This document shows positions 53,501 to 60,914 of a stretch of 64,000 nucleotides of DNA, piece by piece. The stretch spans positions 124,001-188,000 of the forward strand of contig NZ_BMSA01000007.1 in the NCBI RefSeq assembly GCF_014648915.1, in the 5' to 3' direction. The first letter of the stretch is position 1; every line of letters starts with the position of its first letter. The DNA is from Streptomyces phaeofaciens (lineage in GTDB: Bacteria; Actinomycetota; Actinomycetes; Streptomycetales; Streptomycetaceae). The translations under genes were made by a program, and so were the position numbers. Below the pieces are notes generated by a model. It searched no databases. It had not been told where the DNA came from and saw only the letters and a list, made by a program, of their open reading frames with translations.

Positions 53501-54760
53501 GAGCCCCTCCTCCAACACCGTGAGCAGGCCCTCCTGAAGGTCCGCCACCTCCGCCTCCGTGTAGAGGCCGGGGTTGGCGTCCAGGGCGATGCGCAGACCG
53601 GTGCCGTCGGAGCGGTCGTAGACGTTGACGGCGAGGTCGTCCACGGGCCCGGCGGAGACGTTGTGGACGGTGCTGGAGTGACCGGCGAAGCGCAGGTCGT
53701 ACTCGAACGGCATGATGTTGACGCCGGGCCCGGAGAGCCGCCGCCGACCGCCCACCAGCTTCAGGTCGCGGCGCAGTTGCTCGTAGCGGTAGCGCTGGTG
53801 GGGCAGCCCGGCGCGCAGTTCGCGCGAGAGACGGGCCGCGAGGTCACGGAGGCTGTCGTCGGGGGTGACGGGGACCCGCAGGGGCAGGATGTTGCGCACC
53901 ATGGCGGGCACCCGCAGGGAAACCGAGCCGAGGCGGCCCATCGCCGGCAGGCTGAGGACGATCTCCGGCGCGCCGGTGATCCGGTGCAGGTACGCGACGG
54001 TCGCCGCGAGCAGGACCTCCGACCAGGTGACCGACAGTTCGCGGGCGACCGTGCGCAGGGTGTCGGCCCGAGCCGGGTGGAGGTCGATGACCCGGCGGTG
54101 GAAGGTGCGGGCCGGCAGGGCTGTACGGCCGGCCGGGGTGGCCACGGGCGGGCGGTCGGCGTAGCGGTCCGTCCAGTAGGCCCGGTCCTCGGCGTGGCGG
54201 GGGGATGCGCGGTAGGCGCGTTCCTCGGCCCGGACGGACTCCAGGGTGCCGAAGCCGCTGTCGGGCACGGCCTCGCCGGCCGTGAGCGCGGTGTAGACCT
54301 GAGCCACGCGCCGGGCCACGAGGGAAAGCCCGAAGCCGTCGAGGGCGATGTGGTGGACGCGGTGGTACCAGAGGTACTCGTCGCCGGCGATCCGCAGCAG
54401 GGCGTGGCCGAAGAGCGGGCCGTGGGCGAGGTCGACGGGGCGGGCCATGTCCTCGTCCATCCAGGCCAGGGCCGCGGCGTGCGGGGCGGGCTCGGCGGTG
54501 AGGTCGGCCGAGTGCAGCCGCCATGCGCCGGTCGGGGCGGGTGCCTCCCAGGGACGGCCCTGCTCATCGACGACGTAGACGACGTTCAGGGCCTCGGTCT
54601 CGGCGACGACCTGGTGCAGGGCGGCGTCGAAGGCGGCCTCGTCCACCGGGCCGTGGATGTGGACGTACTCGGCCGTGTTGTAGGCGGGGCTGTCGGGGTC
54701 GAGCTGCTGGCCGGTCCAGATGCCCTCCTGGGCGGCCGGCAGCGAACGGCGCACCGTCAT
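50486..54760 (-). CDS. scoA: Isonitrile-lipopeptide NRPS, C-A-PCP-R (ScoA/Rv0101-like)
   Basis: A 1424-residue single-module NRPS. C domain (residues about 5-430) with HHIALDG; A domain (about 460-960) with YVLHTSGSTGRPKAVEI, HFDASVEEIFLTLCAGGTLV, NTYGPTEATVVAT and YRTGDLVRVDEDGQ; PCP (about 985-1055) with FDLGAQSLQAIQVANRL, where Ser is the phosphopantetheine site; and terminal reductase domain (about 1085-1424) with LLTGATGFVGAHLLAELLD and catalytic YGYQQSKW. The R domain releases the product reductively (aldehyde or alcohol). Order and architecture match ScoA/Rv0101, which condense isonitrile acyl groups with an amino acid such as lysine or ornithine. The A-domain substrate was not assigned. 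It overlaps the ACP gene by ATGA. Confidence 0.93.
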   Translation of the reverse strand: MTVRRSLPAAQEGIWTGQQLDPDSPAYNTAEYVHIHGPVDEAAFDAALHQVVAETEALNVVYVVDEQGRPWEAPAPTGAWRLHSADLTAEPAPHAAALAWMDEDMARPVDLAHGPLFGHALLRIAGDEYLWYHRVHHIALDGFGLSLVARRVAQVYTALTAGEAVPDSGFGTLESVRAEERAYRASPRHAEDRAYWTDRYADRPPVATPAGRTALPARTFHRRVIDLHPARADTLRTVARELSVTWSEVLLAATVAYLHRITGAPEIVLSLPAMGRLGSVSLRVPAMVRNILPLRVPVTPDDSLRDLAARLSRELRAGLPHQRYRYEQLRRDLKLVGGRRRLSGPGVNIMPFEYDLRFAGHSSTVHNVSAGPVDDLAVNVYDRSDGTGLRIALDANPGLYTEAEVADLQEGLLTVLEEGLADPDRALGARPDAERAVRVLDGGPLPAPARPVLHLIADHAARRGAAVALEHAGDSRTYAQLFGSARNLARRLAGRGVGGGDVVAVALPRGIEAVTAVLGVLLSGAAYCPLDPKAPADRTAHLLADTAPALVLTTGERAADFAEHPVLLLEQPDTGPRTTRAPSAPAPTDLAYVLHTSGSTGRPKAVEIGHGALAHFVAAATHRYRLRRTDRVLHFAPLHFDASVEEIFLTLCAGGTLVIRTDDMTESVPRFLDECARLRVSVLDLPTAYWHEVAYTVSTGSVLPESVRTVVIGGEAALPERVDRWRKAVGTSVALLNTYGPTEATVVATVADLHDPALAPGEVPIGLPLPGIRAAVVEGELYLLGDTLARGYRGAPRDGSRFAPLTDVPGAPRAYRTGDLVRVDEDGQLRFLGRSDDEFKISGHRVQPAEVESALLTHPGIREAAVVGQTLADGTRRLVAHLVAQSPAPSASEIRVHLRARLPAAMIPSAVEAVARLPRTDSGKIDRTALSTPPVPQAPATGSDLERTITGVWRQILGADTVTVDDDVFDLGAQSLQAIQVANRLGAELGRDVRVAWLFQHPTAAALARFLDETSPPPPTTSAAAFLADAVLDQGIGPGIHRTPGAAPRRILLTGATGFVGAHLLAELLDVTEAEIVCLVRADGRPEAGARIHETLARHGITLDERARDRLTAVPADLARPDLGLTRDTLGDLAATCDAIFHNAATVSILRDYATLRAVNTESTAHLLRLAAVRTTPLHYVSTLSVAPPASLSPEVPEAFLPAHEGLRYGYQQSKWASERLLEQAAERGLPVTVHRLGRVVGPSGTGYVNERDFLWSVLRAGVPEGIVPELFEDEVWTPVDFVARALVHLGLHPRASAGGPVFHHATLPRVRLSEVYDWVREYGYPVRCLSLARWRELLPRSADVAATTIAFFDAAEQADATDLRLGRIQADNVRTGLEGSGISCPPVDRDLVFRHLDHCVTSGVLPAPEAPLRPRRATPPRNS

Positions 54761-55002
54761 GGGGTGTCCCCCCGGCGGGCGGAGAGCAGCTGCCACCACT
54801 GGGCGAAGGACGTGCACTCGGCGAGTTCGACGAAGGTGATGTCCACGCCGGTCGATCGCCACCCTTCCATCAGGGTGGCGATGCGCAGGGAGTCGAGCCC
54901 GGCGTCGAGGGGGTTGTCGTCGAGGTCCACTTCATGGGGCTCCAGGTACAGGTACTCCGCGAGGTCGGCGCGGAAGCCGTCCAGGGTGAGGGGAGCGGGC
55001 AT
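54757..55002 (-). CDS. scoB: Acyl carrier protein of isonitrile pathway (ScoB/Rv0100-like)
   Basis: An 81-residue ACP. The carrier motif is DAGLDSLRIATLMEGW, with Ser near residue 38 as the phosphopantetheine site. It begins APLTLDGFRADLAEYLYLEP and ends SFAQWWQLLS. In this pathway the acyl chain stays on ScoB while glycine is added and the isonitrile is made. ATG 55002 is 27 bp after the ligase stop, and its TGA overlaps the NRPS ATG. Confidence 0.92.
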   Translation of the reverse strand: MPAPLTLDGFRADLAEYLYLEPHEVDLDDNPLDAGLDSLRIATLMEGWRSTGVDITFVELAECTSFAQWWQLLSARRGDTP

Positions 55003-55029
55003 GTCGGTCTCTCTCCGGGTAGGGGCGGG

Positions 55030-56559
55030 TCAGTTGACCTTGCGGGCGGTGTCGCCCCAGAAGCGGTCGCGCAGGGCGCGGCGCAGGATCTTTCCGCTGG
55101 GGTTGCGGGGCACGCTGTCGATGAACTCGTAGCGGGCGGGCAGCTTGAAGCTCGCGAGCCGTGGCACGAGGTGGGTGTGCAGATCGCGGGGGCTGGGCGG
55201 CTGTCCGGGGTCCGCTACGACAAAGGCGTGCACGTATTCGCCCCAGCGCTCGTCGGGTGCGCCGACGACGACGGCCTCGGCCACCCCGGGGTGGCTCTCC
55301 AGGGCGTTCTCGATCTCGGCCGGGTAGACGTTCTCGCCGGCCACCAGGATGGCGTCCTTGATGCGGTCGCGGATGAAGACGTATCCGTCCTCGTCGAGGT
55401 AGCCGGCGTCGCCGGTGTGGATCCAGTCGTCGACGAGCGTCTCGGCCGTCCTGTCCGGCAGTCCCCAGTACTCGACCATCCTGGCCGGGGTGTGCAGACA
55501 GACCTCCCCGACCGCGCCCGGCGGGAGTTCCCGTCCGTCGCCGTCGATCACCTTGGCCCGTACGCCGGGATACGGCCGTCCCGCCGCCTGCATCAGCGGT
55601 CCGCCGGGGACATGGGCGGCCGGGGGCAGGCAGACGGCGGTGTTGCCGGTCTCGGTGAGGCCGTAGATCTGTGCGAACTCGCAGTCCAGGACGGCGAGGC
55701 TCTCCTCCAGCAGGGCCTCGGAGATCGGGGAGCCGCCGTAGACGGTCTTCCGCAGGGTGGTGAAGTCTTTCCCGCTCACGCCCGGTTCGGTGAGCATCAT
55801 GCGGAGCATCGCCGGTACGACACAGGCTGTCGTGATACCGAGGTCGCGGATGAGGTCCACGGCGCGACGGGCCTCGAAGGCGCGCATCGCGACGACCGTC
55901 GTCCCGGCGTCGAGGTTCTGCGTGGCCCACCACAGGCCGCCGATGTGGAACCCGGGAATGCCGACGAGCGCGATGTCGCCGGGCCGCCAGTCGATCCAGT
56001 CCAGCCCCTCGCCCGCCAGGGCCTCCCGGATCGCGAAGAAGCTGCGGTGGGCGAGGACCACGCCCTTGGGCAGTCCGGTGGTGCCGCTGGTGTAGAGCTG
56101 GGCGACGGGAGTGTCGGGAGTCGCGTCGAACTCGGTTTCCCCGTCGCCGTGTTGTCCGCACCACTCCTCCCATGCCGCCAGGGAAACGACCGTTTCGGGC
56201 GGCGCGGTGGGCATGCCCTCCACGATCTTCGCGAATTCGTCCTCCAGGAACAGCAGTCGGGTGGCGGAGTCCTGGAGGATGTGGCTCACCTCGGGTGCGG
56301 TGAGCCGCCAGTTGACGGGGACGAGGACCGTGCCGCTCTTGGCGCAGCCGAAGAGGATCTCGTAATAGTGCTCGGACTCCTTGCCGAGGTACGCCACCCG
56401 GTCGCCGGGGACGAGTCCGGCGGCCCGGATCGCGTGGGCGACGCGGTTGCTGGCGCGGTGCAGTTCCGCGTACGTCAGGGTGCGGCCCTCGCAGAGCACG
56501 GCCGGGGTGTCCGGCCGGTGCTCGGCGTGGCGGCGGGTGGTCTGGACGAGCGTCTTCAT
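55030..56559 (-). CDS. scoC: Fatty acyl-ACP ligase (ScoC/FadD10-like)
   Basis: A 509-residue ANL ligase. Motifs: AQLYTSGTTGLPKGVVLAH (about 152-170), FAQIYGLTETGNTAVCLPP (about 290), WIHTGDAGYLDEDGYVF, IRDRIKDAILVAGENVYPAE and PRNPSGKILRRALRD with the catalytic Lys. In INLP clusters the homologue loads a short or medium unsaturated acid onto ScoB rather than CoA. It follows the ScoD-like gene by 14 bp. GAAGGG sits four bases before ATG 56559. Confidence 0.92.
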   Translation of the reverse strand: MKTLVQTTRRHAEHRPDTPAVLCEGRTLTYAELHRASNRVAHAIRAAGLVPGDRVAYLGKESEHYYEILFGCAKSGTVLVPVNWRLTAPEVSHILQDSATRLLFLEDEFAKIVEGMPTAPPETVVSLAAWEEWCGQHGDGETEFDATPDTPVAQLYTSGTTGLPKGVVLAHRSFFAIREALAGEGLDWIDWRPGDIALVGIPGFHIGGLWWATQNLDAGTTVVAMRAFEARRAVDLIRDLGITTACVVPAMLRMMLTEPGVSGKDFTTLRKTVYGGSPISEALLEESLAVLDCEFAQIYGLTETGNTAVCLPPAAHVPGGPLMQAAGRPYPGVRAKVIDGDGRELPPGAVGEVCLHTPARMVEYWGLPDRTAETLVDDWIHTGDAGYLDEDGYVFIRDRIKDAILVAGENVYPAEIENALESHPGVAEAVVVGAPDERWGEYVHAFVVADPGQPPSPRDLHTHLVPRLASFKLPARYEFIDSVPRNPSGKILRRALRDRFWGDTARKVN

Positions 56560-56573
56560 GGGGCCCTTCGGGG

Positions 56574-57092
56574 TCAGGGAACGTTGACGATCGCGAGGGT
56601 CGCCTCGCCGTCGCACCGGCCGCCGTGGGCGTCCCAGTAGCGGTAGGCGGTAGCGGCGTGCAGGAAGGGGGCGCCGCCGGCGGGAGCCCGCCGGGCCACG
56701 GAGCGGAACTCCATCTCCCCGGAGAAGACACGAGGATCGATGGGGCGGCGGAAGCTGCCGGCGAAGCGGGCGATGAGGATGTCCGGCAGCTGGTGGCGCC
56801 AGAAGTCGTCCAGGGTCCAGGTTTCGAACCCGGTCAGGAGTCCTTCCTTCACGGACTTGGCGACCAGGTAGTACATCATCTGGTTGTAGGCGATGTTGAC
56901 CTCGACCGCGTTCAGGTGGCCGGTGTCGTCGATGTAGCAGGACTCCGGAATGGCGAACTCGCAGCGGGCTGCGCTGAGTCCGGCGTCGGCGGTGACGTGG
57001 GCGGACGTGAGGTACTTGCAGTGGTCCTTGTAGGGCCCGAGGACTCTGGCCAGCAAGTCCTCGTCCGTGCGGTGTTCGACGGCTGTCGTCAT
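56574..57092 (-). CDS. scoD: ScoD/FcoT-like hotdog-fold enzyme (glycine addition/thioesterase)
   Basis: A 172-residue hotdog-fold protein of the FcoT (Rv0098) family. Recognisable segments: LLARVLGPYKDHCKYLTSAH, FAIPESCYIDDTGHLNAVEV, NIAYNQMMYYLVAKSVKEGL, RFAGSFRRPIDPRVFSGEME and YRYWDAHGGRCDGEATLAIV. In the Sco pathway this enzyme helps produce the beta-(carboxymethylamino) acid by adding glycine to the alpha,beta-unsaturated acyl-ACP and releasing it. Only the family assignment is seen here. The ATG overlaps the ScoE-like TGA (57089-57092). Confidence 0.9.
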   Translation of the reverse strand: MTTAVEHRTDEDLLARVLGPYKDHCKYLTSAHVTADAGLSAARCEFAIPESCYIDDTGHLNAVEVNIAYNQMMYYLVAKSVKEGLLTGFETWTLDDFWRHQLPDILIARFAGSFRRPIDPRVFSGEMEFRSVARRAPAGGAPFLHAATAYRYWDAHGGRCDGEATLAIVNVP

Positions 57093-57979
57093 GCCGTCGT
57101 GATCCCGTCGTGCAGTTTGCGCGCGTCGTGGACGGTGACGCGGTAGGAGACGGTGGGCTCCGGGGTGGCGGTGTGCCGGGCGCGATGGATGAGGCTGCGG
57201 TTGTCCCAGATCAGCAGGTCGCCCTGTTCGAAGCTCTGCACGTGGATGTTCTCGTGCTCGAAGGACTCGTCGAGCTGGCCGGTGGCGTCGAACAGTCGCT
57301 TGAGCAGGTCCTCGTCGAGCGGGTTGCCGGCTCCGTCCTCGATACCGACGGTGAAGCCCTCGCTGAGGTAGAGGACCGTCTCGCCGGTCATCGGGTGGGT
57401 GAAGGTGGTGGGCTGGACCACGGGCGGGGTCTTGGTCTCGACCTCCTCGATGATCTCGGAGATCGGGCGGTAGACGTCATGCGGGCGGATCTTGAAGTAC
57501 TTGCGGACGGAGTGCCGGCACCGCGTGCCGTCGATCTCCCGCTTCAGCTCGGCGGGCAGTCTCTCGTACGCCTTGCCCATGTCGATGAAGTAGGTGCCGC
57601 GGTTCTTCTCCGGGATGACCTGGGGGTGGATCAGGGTGATGCCGAAGGGGTCGGGCATGAACTGGTAGTCGGCGTGCCAGAACTTGCCGGTCTTCGGGAC
57701 TCCTATCTGCTTGCCCCCCTCCGGGACGTTGGAGGAGACGAATATCTCCGGGACGTCCGGGTGCTTGTACATCGGTTCGTAGTAGGTCTCGGGGCGGCCG
57801 AGGCGCCGGCCGAGGGCGAGGAACTGCTCCGGGGTGAGGTCCTGGCCCTTCAGGACGGCGATCTTCTTCGTGTAGACCGTCCGAAGAAGCGTCTCGATGT
57901 CGGCCTCGGAAGCGGTGGTGTGGTCGAAGTCCTCGACGGTCGCGCCGAGCGCGGCGCCGGGCTGGTCCTTGATCTGCAT
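57089..57979 (-). CDS. scoE: Isonitrile-forming Fe(II)/2-oxoglutarate oxidase (ScoE-like)
   Basis: A 296-residue TauD/TfdA-family dioxygenase. The iron ligands of the facial triad are visible as TGKFWHADYQFMPDPFG (H-x-D, about residues 116-118) and the distal His in WDNRSLIHRARH, with the 2-oxoglutarate-binding Arg in YRVTVHDAR. N-terminal substrate region MYKHPDVPEIFVSSNVPEGG. ScoE homologues convert (R)-3-((carboxymethyl)amino) acids to isonitrile acids by oxidative decarboxylation of the glycine unit. Coupled start/stop with ScoD, and an ACP gene 22 bp upstream. This gene is the strongest marker that the cluster makes isonitriles. Confidence 0.93.
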   Translation of the reverse strand: MQIKDQPGAALGATVEDFDHTTASEADIETLLRTVYTKKIAVLKGQDLTPEQFLALGRRLGRPETYYEPMYKHPDVPEIFVSSNVPEGGKQIGVPKTGKFWHADYQFMPDPFGITLIHPQVIPEKNRGTYFIDMGKAYERLPAELKREIDGTRCRHSVRKYFKIRPHDVYRPISEIIEEVETKTPPVVQPTTFTHPMTGETVLYLSEGFTVGIEDGAGNPLDEDLLKRLFDATGQLDESFEHENIHVQSFEQGDLLIWDNRSLIHRARHTATPEPTVSYRVTVHDARKLHDGITTA

Positions 57980-58001
57980 GGGTGTGCTTCCTTCCGTGGG
58001 G

Positions 58002-58244
58002 TCAGACGGCGGCGGAACGGCGGGAGTCGACGAGTGCGGCGATCTCGCCGAGCGTGCGGTCGGGCTGGAGTTCGTCGTCGCCGACGGTGACGCCGAGGTC
58101 GCGTTCGATGCGGATGCCGATCTCGACCGTGGTCAGTGAGTCGACGTCCAGTTCGCCGAGGGTGGCCTCGGGGCGGGTGCGGTCGGCGGGGGTGTCGTGC
58201 AACGTCGTGAGGATGTCCACGAGTTGCTCGTAGGTGGTGGTCAT
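58002..58244 (-). CDS. Second acyl carrier protein
   Basis: An 80-residue ACP with LGELDVDSLTTVEIGIRIER (Ser about residue 36). The sequence is clearly different from the ScoB-like ACP, so it probably has its own role. It overlaps the KAS III gene by ATGA (58241-58244), suggesting that it carries the substrate or product of that synthase. It is not part of the minimal five-gene Sco set. Confidence 0.9.
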   Translation of the reverse strand: MTTTYEQLVDILTTLHDTPADRTRPEATLGELDVDSLTTVEIGIRIERDLGVTVGDDELQPDRTLGEIAALVDSRRSAAV

Positions 58245-59293
58245 GGTGTGGTCCGTTCCTCTTGGCGCGGTGGGTCGGGGAGCGAGGGCCAGGTCAGCAG
58301 GCAGGAGCCCCAGGTGAGGCCGCCGCCGAAGGCGGTGAGCAGGAGGCGCTCGCCGGGGCGGATCCGCTGCCGGGCGGCGGCGTCGGCCAGGGCGAGCGGG
58401 ATGGAGGCGGCTCCGGTGTTGCCGACGGCGTCGATGTGGGCGACGCAGCGCTCCCTGGACAGGTCCAGGCTGTCGGCGACGGAGTGCAGGATGCGGAGGT
58501 TGGCCTGGTGGGGGACGAAGTGGTCGACGTCGTCGATCTTCCAGCCGGCCTTGTCCAGCGTCGCCCTCGCCGAGGCGGCCATACGGGTCACCGCGTGCCG
58601 GTAGACCTCCGTGCCTCGCATGGCGAAGTGCCTTTCCTCCCAGGTGGGTTCACCCGGCCGGGAACGCTGCCGGGACCCACCCGCGGCGATGGTGATCAGT
58701 TCCTCGTGGGCTCCGTCGCTGCCGAGGTCGAAGTGGCCGACGGCACCGGGCTCGTCGGGGTGTCCGGCGCGCAGGACGACCGCTCCGGCACCGTCGCCGA
58801 AGATGATCGCGTTGGCCCGGTCCAGCGGATCCACGATCGTGGAGTAGGTGTCGGCGCCGATCAGCAGGACCCTTCGGGCGACACCGGCGGCGATCAGCCC
58901 GGCGGCGGTGGCCAGTCCGTAGACGAACCCGGTGCACACGGCGCCGACGTCGAAGGCCGCCACCCCGTCGAGGCCGAGGCGGGCCGCGACGCCGGGCGCG
59001 GTGGCCGGGCAGGGGCGGTCCGGGGTGGTCGTGGTGACGATCACCGTGTCGACGGAGCCGCCTCCGGCGGAGCGCAGGGCGAGCCGTCCCGCCTCGACCG
59101 CGAGGTCGGAGGTCGCCTGGCCGGGGTCGGCCAGGTGGCGGGTGCGGATTCCGGTGCGGGTACGGATCCAGGTGTCGTCGGTGTCCAGCCGCTCGGCGAG
59201 TTCGTCGTTGGTGACCACACGGGGCGGCACCCATCCGGCCAGTCCGCACAGGACGGCCGCCGGGGCGGGCGGGCTGGGGGCATCGCTGAGCAC
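58241..59293 (-). CDS. Beta-ketoacyl-ACP synthase III (FabH-like)
   Basis: A 350-residue KAS III. Catalytic triad: Cys in FDVGAVCTGFVYGLA (about 120), His in FVPHQANLRILH (about 255) and Asn in VGNTGAASIPLALAD (about 285). It also has the family N-terminal GLAGWVPPRVVTNDELAERL and RTGIRTRH. It likely condenses an acyl-CoA with a malonyl or related group on the coupled ACP, building the beta-position of the acyl unit. An unsaturated product would still need reduction and dehydration by enzymes not seen here. GTG/ATG start at 59293; the MFS gene is 33 bp upstream. Confidence 0.93.
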   Translation of the reverse strand: MLSDAPSPPAPAAVLCGLAGWVPPRVVTNDELAERLDTDDTWIRTRTGIRTRHLADPGQATSDLAVEAGRLALRSAGGGSVDTVIVTTTTPDRPCPATAPGVAARLGLDGVAAFDVGAVCTGFVYGLATAAGLIAAGVARRVLLIGADTYSTIVDPLDRANAIIFGDGAGAVVLRAGHPDEPGAVGHFDLGSDGAHEELITIAAGGSRQRSRPGEPTWEERHFAMRGTEVYRHAVTRMAASARATLDKAGWKIDDVDHFVPHQANLRILHSVADSLDLSRERCVAHIDAVGNTGAASIPLALADAAARQRIRPGERLLLTAFGGGLTWGSCLLTWPSLPDPPRQEERTTP

Positions 59294-59326
59294 AGCTGTA
59301 CTCCTGGTGGGGTGGGGTGGGGCGGT

Positions 59327-60697
59327 CTAGTGAGCGGTGGCGGTTCTGCGCAGGGTCAGGCCGAGCGGCACACCGCAGCCGAGCCCGGCCGCCACGGCGA
59401 ACACGGCGACCCTGATGCCGGTCAGCAGGGCGTCGTCCGGCGGACCCTCGCCGACGCCGCCGGACAGCGCGACCAGCAGGGCGAGACCCACCGCTCCGCC
59501 GACCTGGAGGGTGGTGGAGGCCATGCCGGACGCCACGCCCTGGTCCTCGGGGGCGACCCCGGAGGCGGCGGCGATCCACATACCGGTCCAGGCGGCACCC
59601 TGGCCGAGGCCCAGCAGCACGATCCCCGGCAGCAGCAGCTCGTACGAGCCGTCCGTGGTGAGGGCGAGCCCGAGGGCGGCGGCTCCGACCGCGCCCGAGA
59701 CCAGACCTCCGACCAGCATGCGCCGTACGCCGACCCGCGCCACGGCCCGTTCACCGGCGTGGGCGCCGAGCGCGGTCACCACGGCCGGGACGAGGAAGGC
59801 GAGGCCGGTCGCGAACGGGCCGTAGCCGCGCACGGTCTGGAAGTACAGGGTCAGGAAGTAGGGCAGGGAGCTGAAGGTGGCGCTGTACAGCGCGGTGACC
59901 GCCATCGCGGCGCGCAGGCCCCGGTGGGTGAGGAGCCGGGCCGGGACCAGCGGGTCGTGCGAGCGGGACTCGACGACCGCGAAGAGCGCCAGCAGGGTGA
60001 CCGCGAGACCCGCGGCGAGCAGCGCGGACGGACTCGTCCAGCCGGCCTCGGGCGCGTGCACCAGCGCGAACACCAGGAGGGTGATTCCGCCGGTCGCGGT
60101 GAGGGCGCCCCCCAGGTCGAACCGCCGTACGGCCGCGCGCGGAACGTCCGCCGGGAACAGCCGCCACCCCGCCCAGGCGAGGGCCGCCGCGACGGGCACG
60201 TTGACGAAGAACACCGACGGCCAGCCGAACGCCTCCACCAGCACCCCGCCCAGCAGCGACCCGAAGCACAGTCCGCCGGCCCCGGCCGCACCCCACACCG
60301 CGAGGGCACGGTTCCTGGCGGGTCCTTCCTCGTAGAGGGTGTTGAGCAGGGACAGGGTGGCCGGGAACAGCAGCGATCCGCCGATGCCCTGCACAGCGCG
60401 GACGGCGACCAGGATCCCCGCCGACGGGGACAGGCCGCCCACCAGTGAGGAGCCCGCGTACACGAGGGCCGCGACCACGAACGTCCGGCGCCGGCCCAGC
60501 AGATCGGCGGTCCGTCCGCCCAGCAGCAGGAAGCCGCCGGTCGTCACGACGTAGGCGCTCACCACCCATTGCAGGTCGTGCGCGGAGAAGCCGAGACCGG
60601 ATCCGATGTCGGGGAGCGCGACGTAGACGATGTTGTAGTCGAGCGCGATGACCAGCTGGGCCAGCGCCAGGACGAGAAGGGACAGTCGTGCACGCAC
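59327..60697 (-). CDS. MFS transporter (DHA2-type, about 14 TM), probable exporter
   Basis: A 456-residue major facilitator of the drug:H+ antiporter type. N-terminal helix LLVLALAQLVIALDYNIVYV with the conserved LDxxIVxVALP pattern, followed by WVVSAYVVTTGGFLLLGGRT and the motif-A-like GGRTADLLGRRRTF. The antiporter motif AVQGIGGSLLFPATLSLL and a long run of further helices follow. By position it is the likely exporter of the isonitrile product. GTG 60697 has a strong AGGAGG seven bases upstream. A 217-bp spacer separates it from the hydroxylase gene. Confidence 0.9.
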   Translation of the reverse strand: MRARLSLLVLALAQLVIALDYNIVYVALPDIGSGLGFSAHDLQWVVSAYVVTTGGFLLLGGRTADLLGRRRTFVVAALVYAGSSLVGGLSPSAGILVAVRAVQGIGGSLLFPATLSLLNTLYEEGPARNRALAVWGAAGAGGLCFGSLLGGVLVEAFGWPSVFFVNVPVAAALAWAGWRLFPADVPRAAVRRFDLGGALTATGGITLLVFALVHAPEAGWTSPSALLAAGLAVTLLALFAVVESRSHDPLVPARLLTHRGLRAAMAVTALYSATFSSLPYFLTLYFQTVRGYGPFATGLAFLVPAVVTALGAHAGERAVARVGVRRMLVGGLVSGAVGAAALGLALTTDGSYELLLPGIVLLGLGQGAAWTGMWIAAASGVAPEDQGVASGMASTTLQVGGAVGLALLVALSGGVGEGPPDDALLTGIRVAVFAVAAGLGCGVPLGLTLRRTATAH

Positions 60698-60914
60698 CGG
60701 ACACCCTCCTCATCACTAAATGGAAAACAACGATGAATTCCGAATGAGCACCCTCATTCGTCGATCATTTTCAGTCACGATAACACCACCGAGAAGCCTT
60801 GAGAATGGCCGACTTGAAATCACCGGAGAAGGGCGGGTGTTTCGATTTTCGGGCAGCACTGAATTTCCGGCGGCACGGAACTGCCGGATCATATTCAGCA
60901 CATATCTCGGGCGG
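60698..60914. promoter_or_regulatory. AT-rich spacer with 20-bp palindrome before MFS gene
   Basis: The most AT-rich stretch of this end of the window. It contains a perfect inverted repeat CGAATGAG-CACC-CTCATTCG (60741-60760). On the minus strand TGAAAATGATCGAC just upstream resembles a Zur-type half-site, though a full palindrome of that kind is absent. It probably holds a promoter and operator for the MFS-KAS III-ScoA-E operon, or a terminator after the hydroxylase. Confidence 0.5.

Noticed and set aside
58262..60448. A 728-codon plus-strand open frame across the KAS III and MFS genes
   Set aside because: It has the Gly/Arg/Glu-rich composition of an antisense shadow and overlaps two well-defined minus-strand genes.
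60761..60790. A complete Zur box
   Set aside because: Only one half (TGAAAATGAT) is present at the expected spacing. The opposite arm does not form the needed palindrome.
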